From assembly GCA_949361645.1 (NCBI GenBank), contig OX442416.1, forward strand, positions 252,887 to 316,886: a stretch of DNA of 64,000 bases, given 5' to 3'. The notes beneath the pieces were generated by a model that was given only the letters and a program-made list of their open reading frames with translations, searched no databases and was not told the origin of the DNA. Of the stretch, positions 36,515 to 47,398 are shown in pieces. Positions within the stretch are counted from its first letter, which is position 1, and every line of letters begins with the position of its first letter. A program made the translations under genes and the position numbers. This DNA is from Spongilla lacustris. Its lineage: Eukaryota > Porifera > Demospongiae > Spongillida > Spongillidae.

Positions 36515-37510
36515 TCCAAGAATCCTGTATCCGCCCCTGGTTAGAAACTTTGAACAACCTCAACCGCCCGGTTGGTATTTTAATTACAGTAGCAAGTGGC
36601 ATCACGCGAGCCTTACCTTCTGGGCACGAGAAAACAATACGCGGATGAGAGCGAACAACAGTCTGAAAAGAAGGCAGTGATCCATCTCACGTGGTACATA
36701 TTTACTGCATTATATAACAACAACTCCTCTACTCACCCTAATGGTGAGTACGCGCGCACAGCATGTCATACGCGGCGAGATCAGGGACGTACTTAGGAGT
36801 ACGCCATGGACCATATCACAGATAATCTATGACCATATCATCTCACTTGCTCTGTGGTAGTCAGGCAGGTTTACTACCGCGTTTGGTCGGGTATTCGGGT
36901 GAAAAAGCATATACCAAGATTTGTTGTCCAGGAATTTAACGTATTATGGGTTGTGAATATCGTTTATATGAGCCGCTAATTGGATAATAATGAACCAGTT
37001 GCAGTTGGTGCCCAAACGCCGTAGTAGGGCCCGCCCGACTAGCAAAGCGCTGGCTTAGCTTTTGGTCCATTGATTATGCATAATTAATAAATCACCGGTT
37101 ATTTTAAAATGAACAACCTTAACTGACCGGTTATTCTTTAAACAATCACCTTAACCGAACGGTTTTTTAAATTTTAATAACCTGTTACAACCAGTTTTTT
37201 CTAACATGTGTGTTGTTGAGTGTTCTTGCTTACCGTCCTGTTCTGTCAATTAGTTTGGTCGTACACCAAGGTTGAAGTAAACTCACTAAAATTACATGGT
37301 CTTAAAAACGGCATGTGCATAAGCATTAATTAAATCAAGTGCTGTTGTGCGTTGATCATTTTGTTCACTAGACTGGTAGGGCGTGTGCGGGAGCTATTTG
37401 TTTCAATGGAATTGCTTACAATATATGGCTCGCCAAAAGACACATGTATGATGAGGTACGAATACCGTATTGTCTAATTATAAACCTAGTGTCCAGCCGC
37501 AAACAGCCGT

Positions 37511-37511
<1 letters not shown>
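36515..37511. other. Non-coding stretch with repeated 'accggtt' motifs
   Basis: A motif of the form 'gaacaacct.aac.g.ccggtt' appears near 36550 and again near 37109, with a third weaker version near 37145. These could be subterminal repeats of an unrecognised element. No gene is supported. Confidence 0.4.

Positions 37512-37545
<34 letters not shown>
37512..37545 (+). repeat. (GT)n microsatellite
   Basis: A pure run of GT units, 34 bp. Confidence 0.95.
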
Positions 37546-37547
<2 letters not shown>

Positions 37548-37756
37548 ACCGGCTAAATGATTAATCAAATATCACTGCGTAACCGCGGAATTTAATTATT
37601 GATATTTTCTATTGATACTGCGTGCTGAACTGCTCCAGAACATTCTTTTAGTATAGTATACAAGGCATCATTTGTATGTATGTATTGCACTTCTCATTGC
37701 TATTACCATTTTGACGCTGGCTGGGTGCGACATTGGTGTCAGAAGTGACTACACCC

Positions 37757-38680
37757 ATGGAGGCGGCTATAACAGTTCGCATGAGCGTCCGTCCGCCTGC
37801 AAAGTTCACGGAAAGAACGGATTGGGGTCTCTGGATTTCCCGTTTCGAGAGGTATGTCAAAGAAGCAAAAGTACCTGACCTGGAACGGGTGAAAGAGCTA
37901 CTGCCATTGCTGGAGGACGAACAATTTAGGTTAGTGGTTCAGAACGGATTGTTGGAGTCCACAGACTATGCTGCAGTACAAGACAAAGGCGGGACTCAAA
38001 GACAAAGTGTTCCCGTTCAGGAGCAAACGCACCCTCCTGCAACCAACACTAAGCAAGCCGCTCCCGAACAGTCTCACCACCGCGCCAGGAAGGCAAAGAG
38101 CGGGAAAAGACGCCACAGACGATCCTCGTCATCGGAGAGCAGCGATACTAGCTCAAGCAGCTCCAGCAGTTCCAGGAGTTCCAGCAGCTCATCGTCAGAG
38201 TCCAGCAATTCCGACGCACGCGGGAAGAAGCGGAAGTCCAAGCGGCACAAACGAAACAAAAGGCACTCCAAGTCGCGGGACAGCAGTTTCCTCAACGCCC
38301 CCTTCACCACTATAGTTCCTACCCCTTCAAGGCGCGAAGTCAGGAGGATTAAGAGGGGTAAGTACGCTCACTTTGAGAAACTGCTCTCTCCCTTAGACGA
38401 TCTTCCTTCACTCCCCGGCGGGAAGCAGAAGAAGAGCAAGTACATGCGTCAGGTCTGCGACCTCAGTAGCTGGCTGGAAGCATGGAATATCTACGTCGCT
38501 ATTCGGGTCCAGATCGCTCCCAAGCAGATAAAGTACCAGTCCATCATTTGCCAGCTGTTTTCAGTGCACTCGACTGCAGCTGCCCTTAAATACGACAAGC
38601 TCTTCAGGCAGGCTGCAGCCAGAAACAAGCAGCAGACCCTCCACTGGGATGCACTAAAGGAGGATTTGCTGGTCTGGTGA
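37757..38680 (+). pseudogene. Chimeric gag frame (Gypsy-like N-terminus, DIRS-like C-terminus)
   Basis: ATG at 37757, just after the putative primer-binding site. The frame stays open for 307 codons to TGA at 38678-38680. Its first ~75 residues resemble Gypsy gag. A low-complexity Ser/Arg/Lys region (about residues 105-185) follows, and then a stretch typical of DIRS ORF1 near its C-terminus. Capsid-like parts of either parent are incomplete: the Gypsy part lacks the remaining capsid and zinc knuckle. The element appears dead downstream, so this is listed as a pseudogene even though the frame itself is intact. Confidence 0.6.
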
Positions 38681-38792
38681 GTCAGCAACCCGCCATTTCG
38701 GACCAAGCCACAATCCCACACCAACCCACAGACCGGGACTGCTACTGGAGCATCAATACACCTGGGAGCCACAACTGGCAGCTCCCACCACA

Positions 38793-39860
38793 GTGAGCAT
38801 GCCACCCACACCCCATCAGGCGAGGAGATCTGTTGAAGGTTCAACTTTGGAAAGTGCTCCAAGGGGACAGAATGTGCCTTCTCCCATAAGTGCTGGGTCA
38901 CAGGCTGTGGTGGGGATCACCTTGCCAAGGCCTGCACCCATGCCACTCCAGGGGCTATGTGAGCTCCAGCGAGCTCACACCCCACTACAACGCTCAGCTT
39001 TTGAGCGAGAACTGAAGGAACATCCCGACACGGCCTGGGTCTCCTGGCTACTTAATGGCATCGACAACGGTGTGTCCACCAGCTACAATGGTCCTCACTT
39101 CCCCTTCATGGCACGCAACCTAACCTCCGCACTACAGCACCCCGAAATTGTTGATGCTGAACTAGAGAAAGAGGTGTACTTGGGACGCATCCTCGGCCCC
39201 TTTTCCCAACGCCCCCTCAAGCACCTCCGCACATCTGGGCTCGGAGCTGTCCCAAAGAAAAATGGCAAGTGGAGAGTGATCCTTCACCTGTCAGCACCGG
39301 AGGGCCTTAGTATCAATGACTTCATCTCGAAGGAAGATTTTGCCATCCACTACTCCACTATTGACGATGCAGTGGCTCTGCTCAGCAGATTTGACAAAGG
39401 AGCCATGATGGCCAAGGTGGACCTGAAATCTGCATTCAGGATGGTCCCAATCCTGGCCTCAGAATGGTAACTCCTTGGTATGTACTGGCGAGGGCAGTAC
39501 TACATCGACACAAGCCTCCCCTTTGGACTCCGCTCAGCTCCTAGAATCTTCAACAACTTTGCCAACGCTATTCACTGGACCCTGGAGAACAACTATGGAG
39601 CAACCTTACTCCACTATCTGGATGACTTCCTCCTAGTTGGTCCCCCAGAACAACCTACCTGCCAGGAGGCTATGGCAACCATGCTCCAGGTCTGCGAGAG
39701 AATGGGAGTCCCAGTCGCCACAGAGAAGTGTGAAGGTCCAGCGACCTAAATCACTTTCCTAGGCATTGTTCTGGACTCTTCCCTGCAGCAGCTTAGATTG
39801 CAACCAGACAAGCTGCAGGAAATTTCATCCCTGACCAGGTCATGGCTTGGCAAATGCAAA
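38793..39860 (+). pseudogene. DIRS-type reverse transcriptase, broken
   Basis: The N-terminal part reads LQHPEIVDAELEKEVYLGRI, then SGLGAVPKKNGKWRVILHLS and MMAKVDLKSAFRMVPI, followed by a TAA at 39468-39470. The same frame resumes at once with LLGMYWRGQYYIDTSLPFGL, then RSAPRIFNNFANAIHW and the active-site motif HYLDDFLLVG. A second TAA lies at 39747-39749, after which FLGIVLDSSLQQLRLQP continues. Similarity ends near 39860 (SWLGKCK). The LPFGLRSAPRIF and YLDD blocks place it with DIRS-like rather than Gypsy reverse transcriptases. Two nonsense codons and the truncation make it inactive. Confidence 0.85.
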
Positions 39861-40855
39861 CAGTTATATATTGTTTATTTGATACTGGTCTGTGGATGGG
39901 CACAACGAAATCTAACATCGTTTGCGTAAGTTGCACAACGGAAACGATGAATTTTGTGCTTAATTTTTCGCAGTTCTAATGTTTGTCCGCAAGTGCTCTA
40001 AGCATTTCGAAATAATGATCTGTGTGCTTAGTATAGTGATTAAATATGTGCATCCCAGAAGTAGAAGAACTGCAGAAACATGCGAAAAACAATTCTTTTA
40101 TCATCTGGGTTTTCAATTCTAACATCCAAGTCAATTATTTCATTGCACGTAACCGTTGTCATAGAAACGACATTATATATTAATTACGTGTTATCAATCC
40201 AAAGTGTATTGGACATTATTAATCCTGTGGTAATGTCTGTGTATGAATAAGCGCTTCCTTTGGCAGCTATTTACATATTTTAAATGTAGCCAGTCTTAAC
40301 ACACCTGAGTGCTTGTGATCAATTTTCCTTGATTGTGAAACACTTTGTATGTATATGTATTAAGCAATAATGGTTAATGTATTAAATACTTGGTATTTAT
40401 TTTAGTGATATTGATATATTTAATTAAATCCATGAGCATGGTTCAACATATGTATATATGTATATGTATTAAGCAATAGTGGTTAATTTCACTAGAGCTA
40501 AATGATGATGATCACACTGGTGATGAACATGCACAACAATCTCACTGCTTACATATTCGAAAACGCCATAAACAGACAATTAAGCACTTAGGGACATACA
40601 TATACATGTATGGACCAGGATGATTAAGTTATTTGGTGGGTTGACATACACATACCTTCATCCATCCTCTGTTTCTTAACAGTATCTAGGTAAATGTGTG
40701 GGTGGATGGATGGACACATCAATAGAGAGATTACAGGTAGCAGTTACCTTCAGAAACTGACTCAGCAGGCCTTTTCCTTCCTGCATTGCCAGGATAGATG
40801 GATAGCATGTAACATAAAAATTGAAGGTAGGGTGGGGTGGGGTGGGGTGTGGTGG
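39861..40855. other. AT-rich non-coding DNA with a short direct repeat
   Basis: A 40-bp phrase containing 'gtatatgtattaagcaata' and 'tggttaat' occurs at about 40348 and 40455. Near 40828-40850 is a short GGGGT run leading into the large tetranucleotide array. No gene seen. Confidence 0.55.
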
Positions 40856-41840
40856 GGATGGATGGATGGATGGATGGATGGATGGATGGATGGATGGATG
40901 GATGGATGGATGGATGGATGGATGGATGGATGGATGGATGGATGGATGGATGGATGGATGGATGGATGGATGGATGGATGGATGGATGGATGGATGGATG
41001 GATGGATGGATGGATGGATGGATGGATGGATGGATGGATGGATGGATGGATGGATGGATGGATGGATGGATGGATGGATGGATGGATGGATGGATGGATG
41101 GATGGATGGATGGATGGATGGATGGATGGATGGATGGATGGATGGATGGATGGATGGATGGATGGATGGATGGATGGATGGATGGATGGATGGATGGATG
41201 GATGGATGGATGGATGGATGGATGGATGGATGGATGGATGGATGGATGGATGGATGGATGGATGGATGGATGGATGGATGGATGGATGGATGGATGGATG
41301 GATGGATGGATGGATGGATGGATGGATGGATGGATGGATGGATGGATGGATGGATGGATGGATGGATGGATGGATGGATGGATGGATGGATGGATGGATG
41401 GATGGATGGATGGATGGATGGATGGATGGATGGATGGATGGATGGATGGATGGATGGATGGATGGATGGATGGATGGATGGATGGATGGATGGATGGATG
41501 GATGGATGGATGGATGGATGGATGGATGGATGGATGGATGGATGGATGGATGGATGGATGGATGGATGGATGGATGGATGGATGGATGGATGGATGGATG
41601 GATGGATGGATGGATGGATGGATGGATGGATGGATGGATGGATGGATGGATGGATGGATGGATGGATGGATGGATGGATGGATGGATGGATGGATGGATG
41701 GATGGATGGATGGATGGATGGATGGATGGATGGATGGATGGATGGATGGATGGATGGATGGATGGATGGATGGATGGATGGATGGATGGATGGATGGATG
41801 GATGGATGGATGGATGGATGGGATGGATGGATGGATGGAT
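40856..41840 (+). repeat. (GGAT)n tetranucleotide array, about 245 copies
   Basis: 985 bp of almost perfect GGAT repeats. The only break I see is one extra G near 41821. It is open in several frames on both strands (MDGW and HPSI repeats), which are artefacts. It starts about 25 bp from the donor of the candidate exon at 41865-42129. The purity suggests a young expansion. Confidence 0.97.
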
Positions 41841-41864
41841 GCAAATAAATGCTAGTTGACTCAC

Positions 41865-42129
41865 CTTTCATAAATAGTTTCACAGTAAATGGTATTGTAC
41901 TCGTTCCGCAATCTGCTTCACAAGATTTCACATAAGATACAACATTAGTTTCTGGTTGTAGTTTTTCATTATTAAAAAGCACTGCTACAGCGACCTCATT
42001 TAAATCCTTGATTCGCTCATTGATTTTTACCAGAAAATCATCAAAGTCATTATCTGCGGAAATTTGCACTTTGAATGTTAACTGCAATTCTTTACAAAGC
42101 ACCCAATAAGAATGTGTCTGTGATGCCAT
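41865..42129 (-). CDS. Candidate first coding exon, ubiquitin-like / Crinkler-header-like
   Basis: 88 codons from ATG at 42129 ([20 protein letters not shown]) to a consensus donor (AAAG|GTGAGT, intron starts at 41864), leaving one base of a split codon. The reading frame before the ATG lacks an early ATG; 'ttttcattcctgtgtag' just upstream could be an acceptor for a 5' UTR intron. The pattern YWVLC...LTFKVQIS....[15 protein letters not shown] resembles the small ubiquitin-like header at the start of Crinkler proteins; this is a weak, by-eye match. The frame appears to run on into a long PSIH-repeat protein only because it reads through the donor into the (GGAT)n array. Its phase fits the acceptor of the nuclease-kinase exon at 29950 on the same strand. 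It could also belong to an unrelated gene. Confidence 0.45.
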
Positions 42130-42261
42130 GGAAATAGCCGCTACACAGGAATGAAAAACCAGAACCAATCAGTATTCAGTCAAGACTCAAAATAACACAC
42201 TAAAACACAACAATGTTGTGTATGATAATCGTACAGGAAACATTCACTATTTTGGCTACCA

Positions 42262-42810
42262 GGAGTGTAAAGAAGGGAGGGTGACCATGAGTGCAGAGAA
42301 GGGCGACCATGAGTGTAGAGAAGGGTGACCATGAATGCAGAGAAGGGTGACCATGAATGCAGAGAAGGGTGACCATGAGTGCAGAGAAGGGTGACCATGA
42401 GTGCAGAGAAGGGTGACCATAAGTGCAGAGATGGGTGACCATGAGTGCAGAGAAGGGTCCATGAGTGCAGAGAAGGGTGACCATGAGTGCAGAGAAGGGT
42501 GACCATGAGTGCAGAGAAGGGTGACCATGAGTGCAGAGAAGGGTGACCATGAGTGCAGAGAAGGGTGACCATGAGTGCAGAGAAGGGTGACCATGAGTGC
42601 AGAGAAGGGTGACCATGAGTGCAGAGAAGGGTGACCATGAGTGCAGAGAAGGGTGACCATGAGTGCAGAGAAGGGTGACCATGAGTGCAGAGAAGGGTGA
42701 CCATGAGTGCAGAGAAGGGTGACCATGAGTGCAGAGAAGGGTGACCATGAGTGCAGAGAAGGGTGACCATGAGTGCAGAGAAGGGTGACCATGAGTGCAG
42801 AGAAGGGTCC
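42262..42810 (+). repeat. 22-bp minisatellite (about 25 units)
   Basis: Units of 'gaccatgagtgcagagaagg' plus GT, with few variants in the left third and near-identity in the right two thirds. One unit is shortened near 42455. All three minus-strand frames are open, giving false 190-212-codon proteins of the type PSLHSWSPFSALMVTLLCTH. Confidence 0.95.
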
Positions 42811-43664
42811 ATCTGCACAACGTATACACATGCATAAATGTGTTACATTACTTCACTAGCAACCACAATCCAGATCAATCTGGATTGGGGGTACGTCCAC
42901 ACTACCTAATTATTATTAATCGACCAAACCGAATTGATGCAGTTAGGGCATGCTGATTGAAAATTACGAGGTGCATGTTTCCATGTGCAGCAGACACCCA
43001 TAAAATTCCCTCTGCAGACATACACGTACACATCCCCTCCCCAACATCATCACCTATGTACCAATAGCAATAAAGCTGGTCAGCCTCACAGCTGAATATT
43101 CAATAAGCACTCAATCCACAAATAAGTCTCCAACAGGAACAGAGTAATACGACTGAACAGAGGAACCAATATTTAACAACCTCCAGACTAAACAGAGGTA
43201 CCAATAGTGAAATAGTGGAACTAGTGTGTCATATGTATGTAAGGCCCCTTGCGGTTCTAACCTGCATATGTGCACAATTGATATTCACATCCATGCATTT
43301 TATTTTCACTACCCACAAAACTAGCTTCCACTCCCCAAACATATGTACACACCCCACTCCCTCCAACATCATCATCAATTTTATGTGGTTATAAACAAAG
43401 CCTCATCCAAGCAAGCCTCACCTTTGAAAATATTTGACAGTAGTGGTATCACAAGCTCAGTGTTTAATAATAAGCGCTCAATCCACAACAAAGTCTCAAC
43501 ACAGGAACAGAGTACCAGTAGTGGAACAACAACCTCCAGACTGAACAGAGTAACAACACTGATTGAATAAAGGTCACCAAACAGAATTAGCAAGCAGAAG
43601 TACATGTAGTATAACGTATCATTCACACAAACAAAACTTGTTCTATTCCACAGCTAAATGTTCA
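42811..43664 (+). repeat. Diverged direct duplication between the two 22-bp satellite patches
   Basis: About 43019-43200 and 43345-43565 share, in order, 'ccaacatcatca', 'aataagc.ctcaatccaca', 'aagtct.caaca', 'ggaacagagta' and 'acaacctccagact.aacag'. No coding signal is supported. Confidence 0.7.
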
Positions 43665-43785
43665 TAAGGGTGACCTTGTAGAGAAGGGTGACCATGATGA
43701 GTGCAGAGAAGGGTGACTATGAGTGCAGATAAGGGTGACTATTAGTGCAGAGAAGGGTGACCATGAGTGCAGAGAATGGTGAGGT
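43665..43785 (+). repeat. Secondary patch of the 22-bp minisatellite
   Basis: Five or six degenerate units ('agggtgac.atgagtgcagag') about 850 bp from the main array. It was probably moved or left behind by the local duplication. Confidence 0.85.
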
Positions 43786-45083
43786 CATTCAGCTATCAGA
43801 GTTATGTCCTACATGTAGCTTGCCAGCACACACTGGCTGGTGGGAGGGGACATGAGGAGTGGAATGGGTGGGGGGGTGAAGGAGGGTGTACACTCAAGTA
43901 TCAGTGATAGAGAAAGGTAGACACAGATGAAAACAGGACTCTCTACTTCCAAAACAGATGAGGCAGTTCTGGTCCTGGACCATGGTTCAGTTGATTAATA
44001 CTCATAATTAATTAATACACAGCTTCTACAAATTGATATATTAGTGTTTGAAATGCACAAAAACAGACAAGTTTGCTCGGACACCTTCAGAAGGTTATCT
44101 GCAGAGAATCAATTTCTAGACAACATGTTTCAACTTACTACTTCATTTTCTCAAGCCCATTTGCAACTTTGGTGCAGAGGGAGAGAGATCTACAACTGTA
44201 CATATTTATTAACTTTCTAAAAAAACTCTTAATCAGTTAACATTTACCAGCCGTTCTCCTACTGAAATTGAAATGCTATGCAATCAGGAAGTCACGTGAG
44301 CAGTTGTGGTATTGTACTTTTAATGCCACATTGTGCATAAACAATATTCTGTAATTAGATTTTGGATATCCCAAACCAATTTTGTTGTTAAAACGTCCAC
44401 TCAAATGTAAAAGTGATGCAAAAAAATTTATCATCAACTAGCATGTTATGCACTGTTTCATAATGAGGTATGGACATTACTTACAATTCTAATTGCGTAT
44501 GTGAATACTATTGTCTGCATAATGTTGCAGATGCCTGCACACTACCTTTTTCTTGCGTCGTGCTTTTCATCCTTGCACAGCAGAAAATGGTGCACTCATT
44601 GCCAAAACGAAGATGAGTTATCGTGGTAAGGTGGGATTAAGATTACGGCAATCCACCCTTCCCTTAAAATAGATGATTGACAATGTTCTGAACCTTGCAG
44701 CGAGTCTGATATTCCAGGTACCACCATATTAATGTATACCTCCTCTCAGCCTGAGGTGTTACATGATCAGATGCTGAACCAGGGTGCATAACCAAGAGAA
44801 CGCGAGTGCATGTGTATCATCAAGAAAGTGAAGACGTGAGGTAAAATTGAAGGAACAGTGTACTGTATAGTGAAAGTTTCTTTCTTTGGGTTGGGTATCC
44901 ATCCACACACCAAGGTAACAAAAGCAAGGTTGAACCTCTTATTATGACTAAGGAAGTGAGCGTGCACAGCAGGTATTGCATACATGCATGTAACGTCGTA
45001 CATGTAAGAAGTACAGGTAGGTAGGGCATAGAGAAAGAAATGAAATATTAGAAAAAGGGTTGCTACATGGTCCGTGTATATTT
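43786..45083. other. Non-coding stretch, no supported gene
   Basis: No family recognised. A possible mini-exon with 'cttgcacag' before and 'gtaagg' after (about 44580-44624) is too short to support. Confidence 0.45.
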
Positions 45084-46027
45084 AGGTCAATTCCTAAATT
45101 TTTGATTCGGTATTATCCGCAATCACCAAAGCAAGGTTTATGACGCAATTGAGCTCGCGTCCTCAATTTTATGGAATCAAAAAATAACGAGAAGCAGATG
45201 GGAACGTGACGTGACATCCATAGAACGCGACCCCGAACCGGAGCTAGAACGGACGGTACTGGTAGTACAGCTGGCCCCGCCCCCTGTGTATCATTTTATT
45301 CTTGCAACTGTACTATAGAGACGCGATAGTTAACGTTGCCCTTGCCCTTACTACGTTGCCCACCATGGACTGAATATGTGCACGTGTTCTAGAACAGACG
45401 GTAGTAAAGCTGGTCTAATATAGAGACGCAATAGTTAACCTAAACGCTACCCTTACTACATTGCCCGCCACGGACTGAACCTGTGTACGTGTGCTCCCTC
45501 CCCCCCCCCCCCCCACCATTTGTATACATGCACATTACTTAATACCCCATGCATGCTTTAATGATGTACATGTGTCGCTTTCCTGTTACATTAAACGAGT
45601 TCAATCATTGAGTCCATGTTCATGTTATTACACATAATTGCTGTGTGTGTATGTCGGCCTGTGCAGATGTTAGTAAATTAGTGCAGTTGCACTCAACATG
45701 TATGTAGATATGTATTCCTCCCTAGCTCCCTCCCTGCCTTACTTTTCATATATATGAAGTGTGGCACTGACATATCTAAGTCAGAGTATAATAATAAGAA
45801 CAATATGAGGGCCAATGTATACATCCGAGGTGACATCCTAACATATGCATGGTGCAAAGGATGATCTGTCTCTGGGCTTAAAATGGGTTGTCAACTGCTA
45901 CCAATGTCATGTATCTGTATTGCTTACTATGTAGTTTCTTGCATTCTTGTAAATCTAGGATCTCTAATGAAACTATATAATAAGAATAGAAAGCTTACAA
46001 TATATTTTCTTTCAAGGCACACAAATA

Positions 46028-47398
46028 CAGGGTGATCCAAAAGTCGCGCAAAATCTTTGAATTGGCATAACTCCAGAACTGAACATGGTAAAATTATGCT
46101 GTTTAAACCAAAAATCATGCCAATCATTAGCTTAAGTTATGAATGTGTAGTTATTAAAAGTTAGTTATCGGTTTATTAAAAACATGCCAATGCTATGATC
46201 AACATTCAGTACCACCCAGGAAGTGTGTAAAAATTAATTTTTATAACTATTAAAATTACTTATCACGTGATCTATCTTATATGTGGTTTTTGTGGGGAAA
46301 CCCCTGCTGAAAGTCAAGCTATTGCAAATTAATCACCAATATCACGGTGAATCTATGCAAAGAAGCATCCAATAATCGTGCCAATGAACAGCTTACCATC
46401 TTGCGTGGTGACTAACGAAGCCAAACGTTTAAAACGGAGTTGATTAGTTTCTGTTAATTGACATTGTTAAAAGCTAACTTTGAATTATCAGACCTGTAGA
46501 GGAAGCCGTACTCTAATTGTGGAACTAACTTTTGTATTTTCTCCTCCACTGGAAACAAAGTTACAAACTGTCCAAGTTTGGCAGCGCTTACGCATGCGCG
46601 GAATTATTGAACGAAAGTGGAACATGAATGTTTAGGTCTGCGTACGAGAGGTCTCACGTGAACACAATTGAATATTATCGCATTCACATGATACATTGCC
46701 GCTGTGCACAACACAGCCCCACCCTCTTAAACTATGCTTCTCTTCAACATCATTGCGCGCACTTTTCATTCGCCTGCGCAAATGTGACCCATCAGATGCA
46801 TGGGCAAATATTGTAAAATCCAGTGTTATCAAAAATCCCCAAGCCGTGGCTAACGAGCCTATGCTTCACTGAGTTGTTCATAAAAAAAAAAAAAAAAGCA
46901 GAGAATCTTTATTGGACGCAAATCGTACCATACCGCGTCGTTCGTTTCACAGCAGTTAGCTAGCTGTACTGGTTTTAATAACAAACCGTACTAGGTGTGC
47001 ACCATTTCAATTCGAACGTCATTTCAAATAGGCCTACCTGCGCACAAAGGCGGGAGGTGAACTTAAGCAACAAGGCAGCTTAGTACAGCGCTGCAGCTAC
47101 ACTAGTGCATGCAGCCGCGTGGTCCAGAACGTGCTTCATCAAAGACGCTAGAGTACGTACGTACACATGCACGCGCATAGGTAAGTATGGGTTCAGAAAT
47201 TATGTAGCGTATTCGTTCATGTTACAGACAGAATTCGTAGAAAGCAGGGTCGCTACGAGCAGGACACTTGTACGAACCCAAAAACAACTGGAGCAGCTTG
47301 CTCTGCAATGTCCTACCACACTAACTAAGGTTCGTGTACGTGCGTGCCGGCCTCGACAGGCCTACCTGCTGTATACGTAGTCACTCTGCCTCCACCTG
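46028..47398 (+). repeat. Left terminal inverted repeat of giant element 2
   Basis: Matches 8282-9650 except for a few substitutions ('cattcacatgata' for 'cattcacgtgata', 'ccctcttaaac' for 'ccctcctaaac') and the A-run length. It carries the 47-nt intron-like sequence. Confidence 0.93.

Larger units (their letters stand above)
37733..39860 (+). mobile_element. Degenerate retroelement: Gypsy-like 5' end joined to DIRS gag/RT
   Basis: The sequence TTGGTGTCAGAAGTGAC at 37733, directly after 'gcgaca', has the form of a Gypsy primer-binding site following an LTR end in CA. The next codons fit a Gypsy gag: TDWGLWISRFERYVKEA, then ELLPLLEDEQFRLVVQNGL and ESTDYAAVQ. After about 37980 the same frame changes to a Ser/Lys/Arg-rich segment and then to a DIRS-type gag (LSSWLEAWNIYVAIRV, TLHWDALKEDLLVW). 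A DIRS-type reverse transcriptase follows. Similarity stops near 39860. RNase H, methyltransferase and tyrosine-recombinase parts and a right-hand repeat are missing. Confidence 0.7.
29951..41864 (-). other. Candidate 11.9-kb intron joining the two exons
   Basis: Bounded by GTGAGT at 41864 and TTTGCAG ending at 29951 on the minus strand. The phases are compatible: the donor leaves G, the acceptor supplies CA. Inside lie a (GGAT)n array only about 20 bp from the donor, a retroelement on the opposite strand, a 42-bp minisatellite and unannotated DNA. The chance of phase match alone is one in three, so the link is a hypothesis. Confidence 0.3.

Noticed and set aside
40762..42168. 468-residue minus-strand frame with PSIH repeats and 340-384-residue plus-strand MDGW frames
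   Set aside because: All but the first 88 codons of the minus-strand frame is (GGAT)n read in frame; a 4-bp repeat without stops is open in every frame. A splice donor separates the real-looking part.
42180..42835. Three overlapping 190-212-residue frames (SLHSWSPFSALMVTLLCTHG)
   Set aside because: Produced by the 22-bp satellite, which is open in all three minus-strand frames at once.
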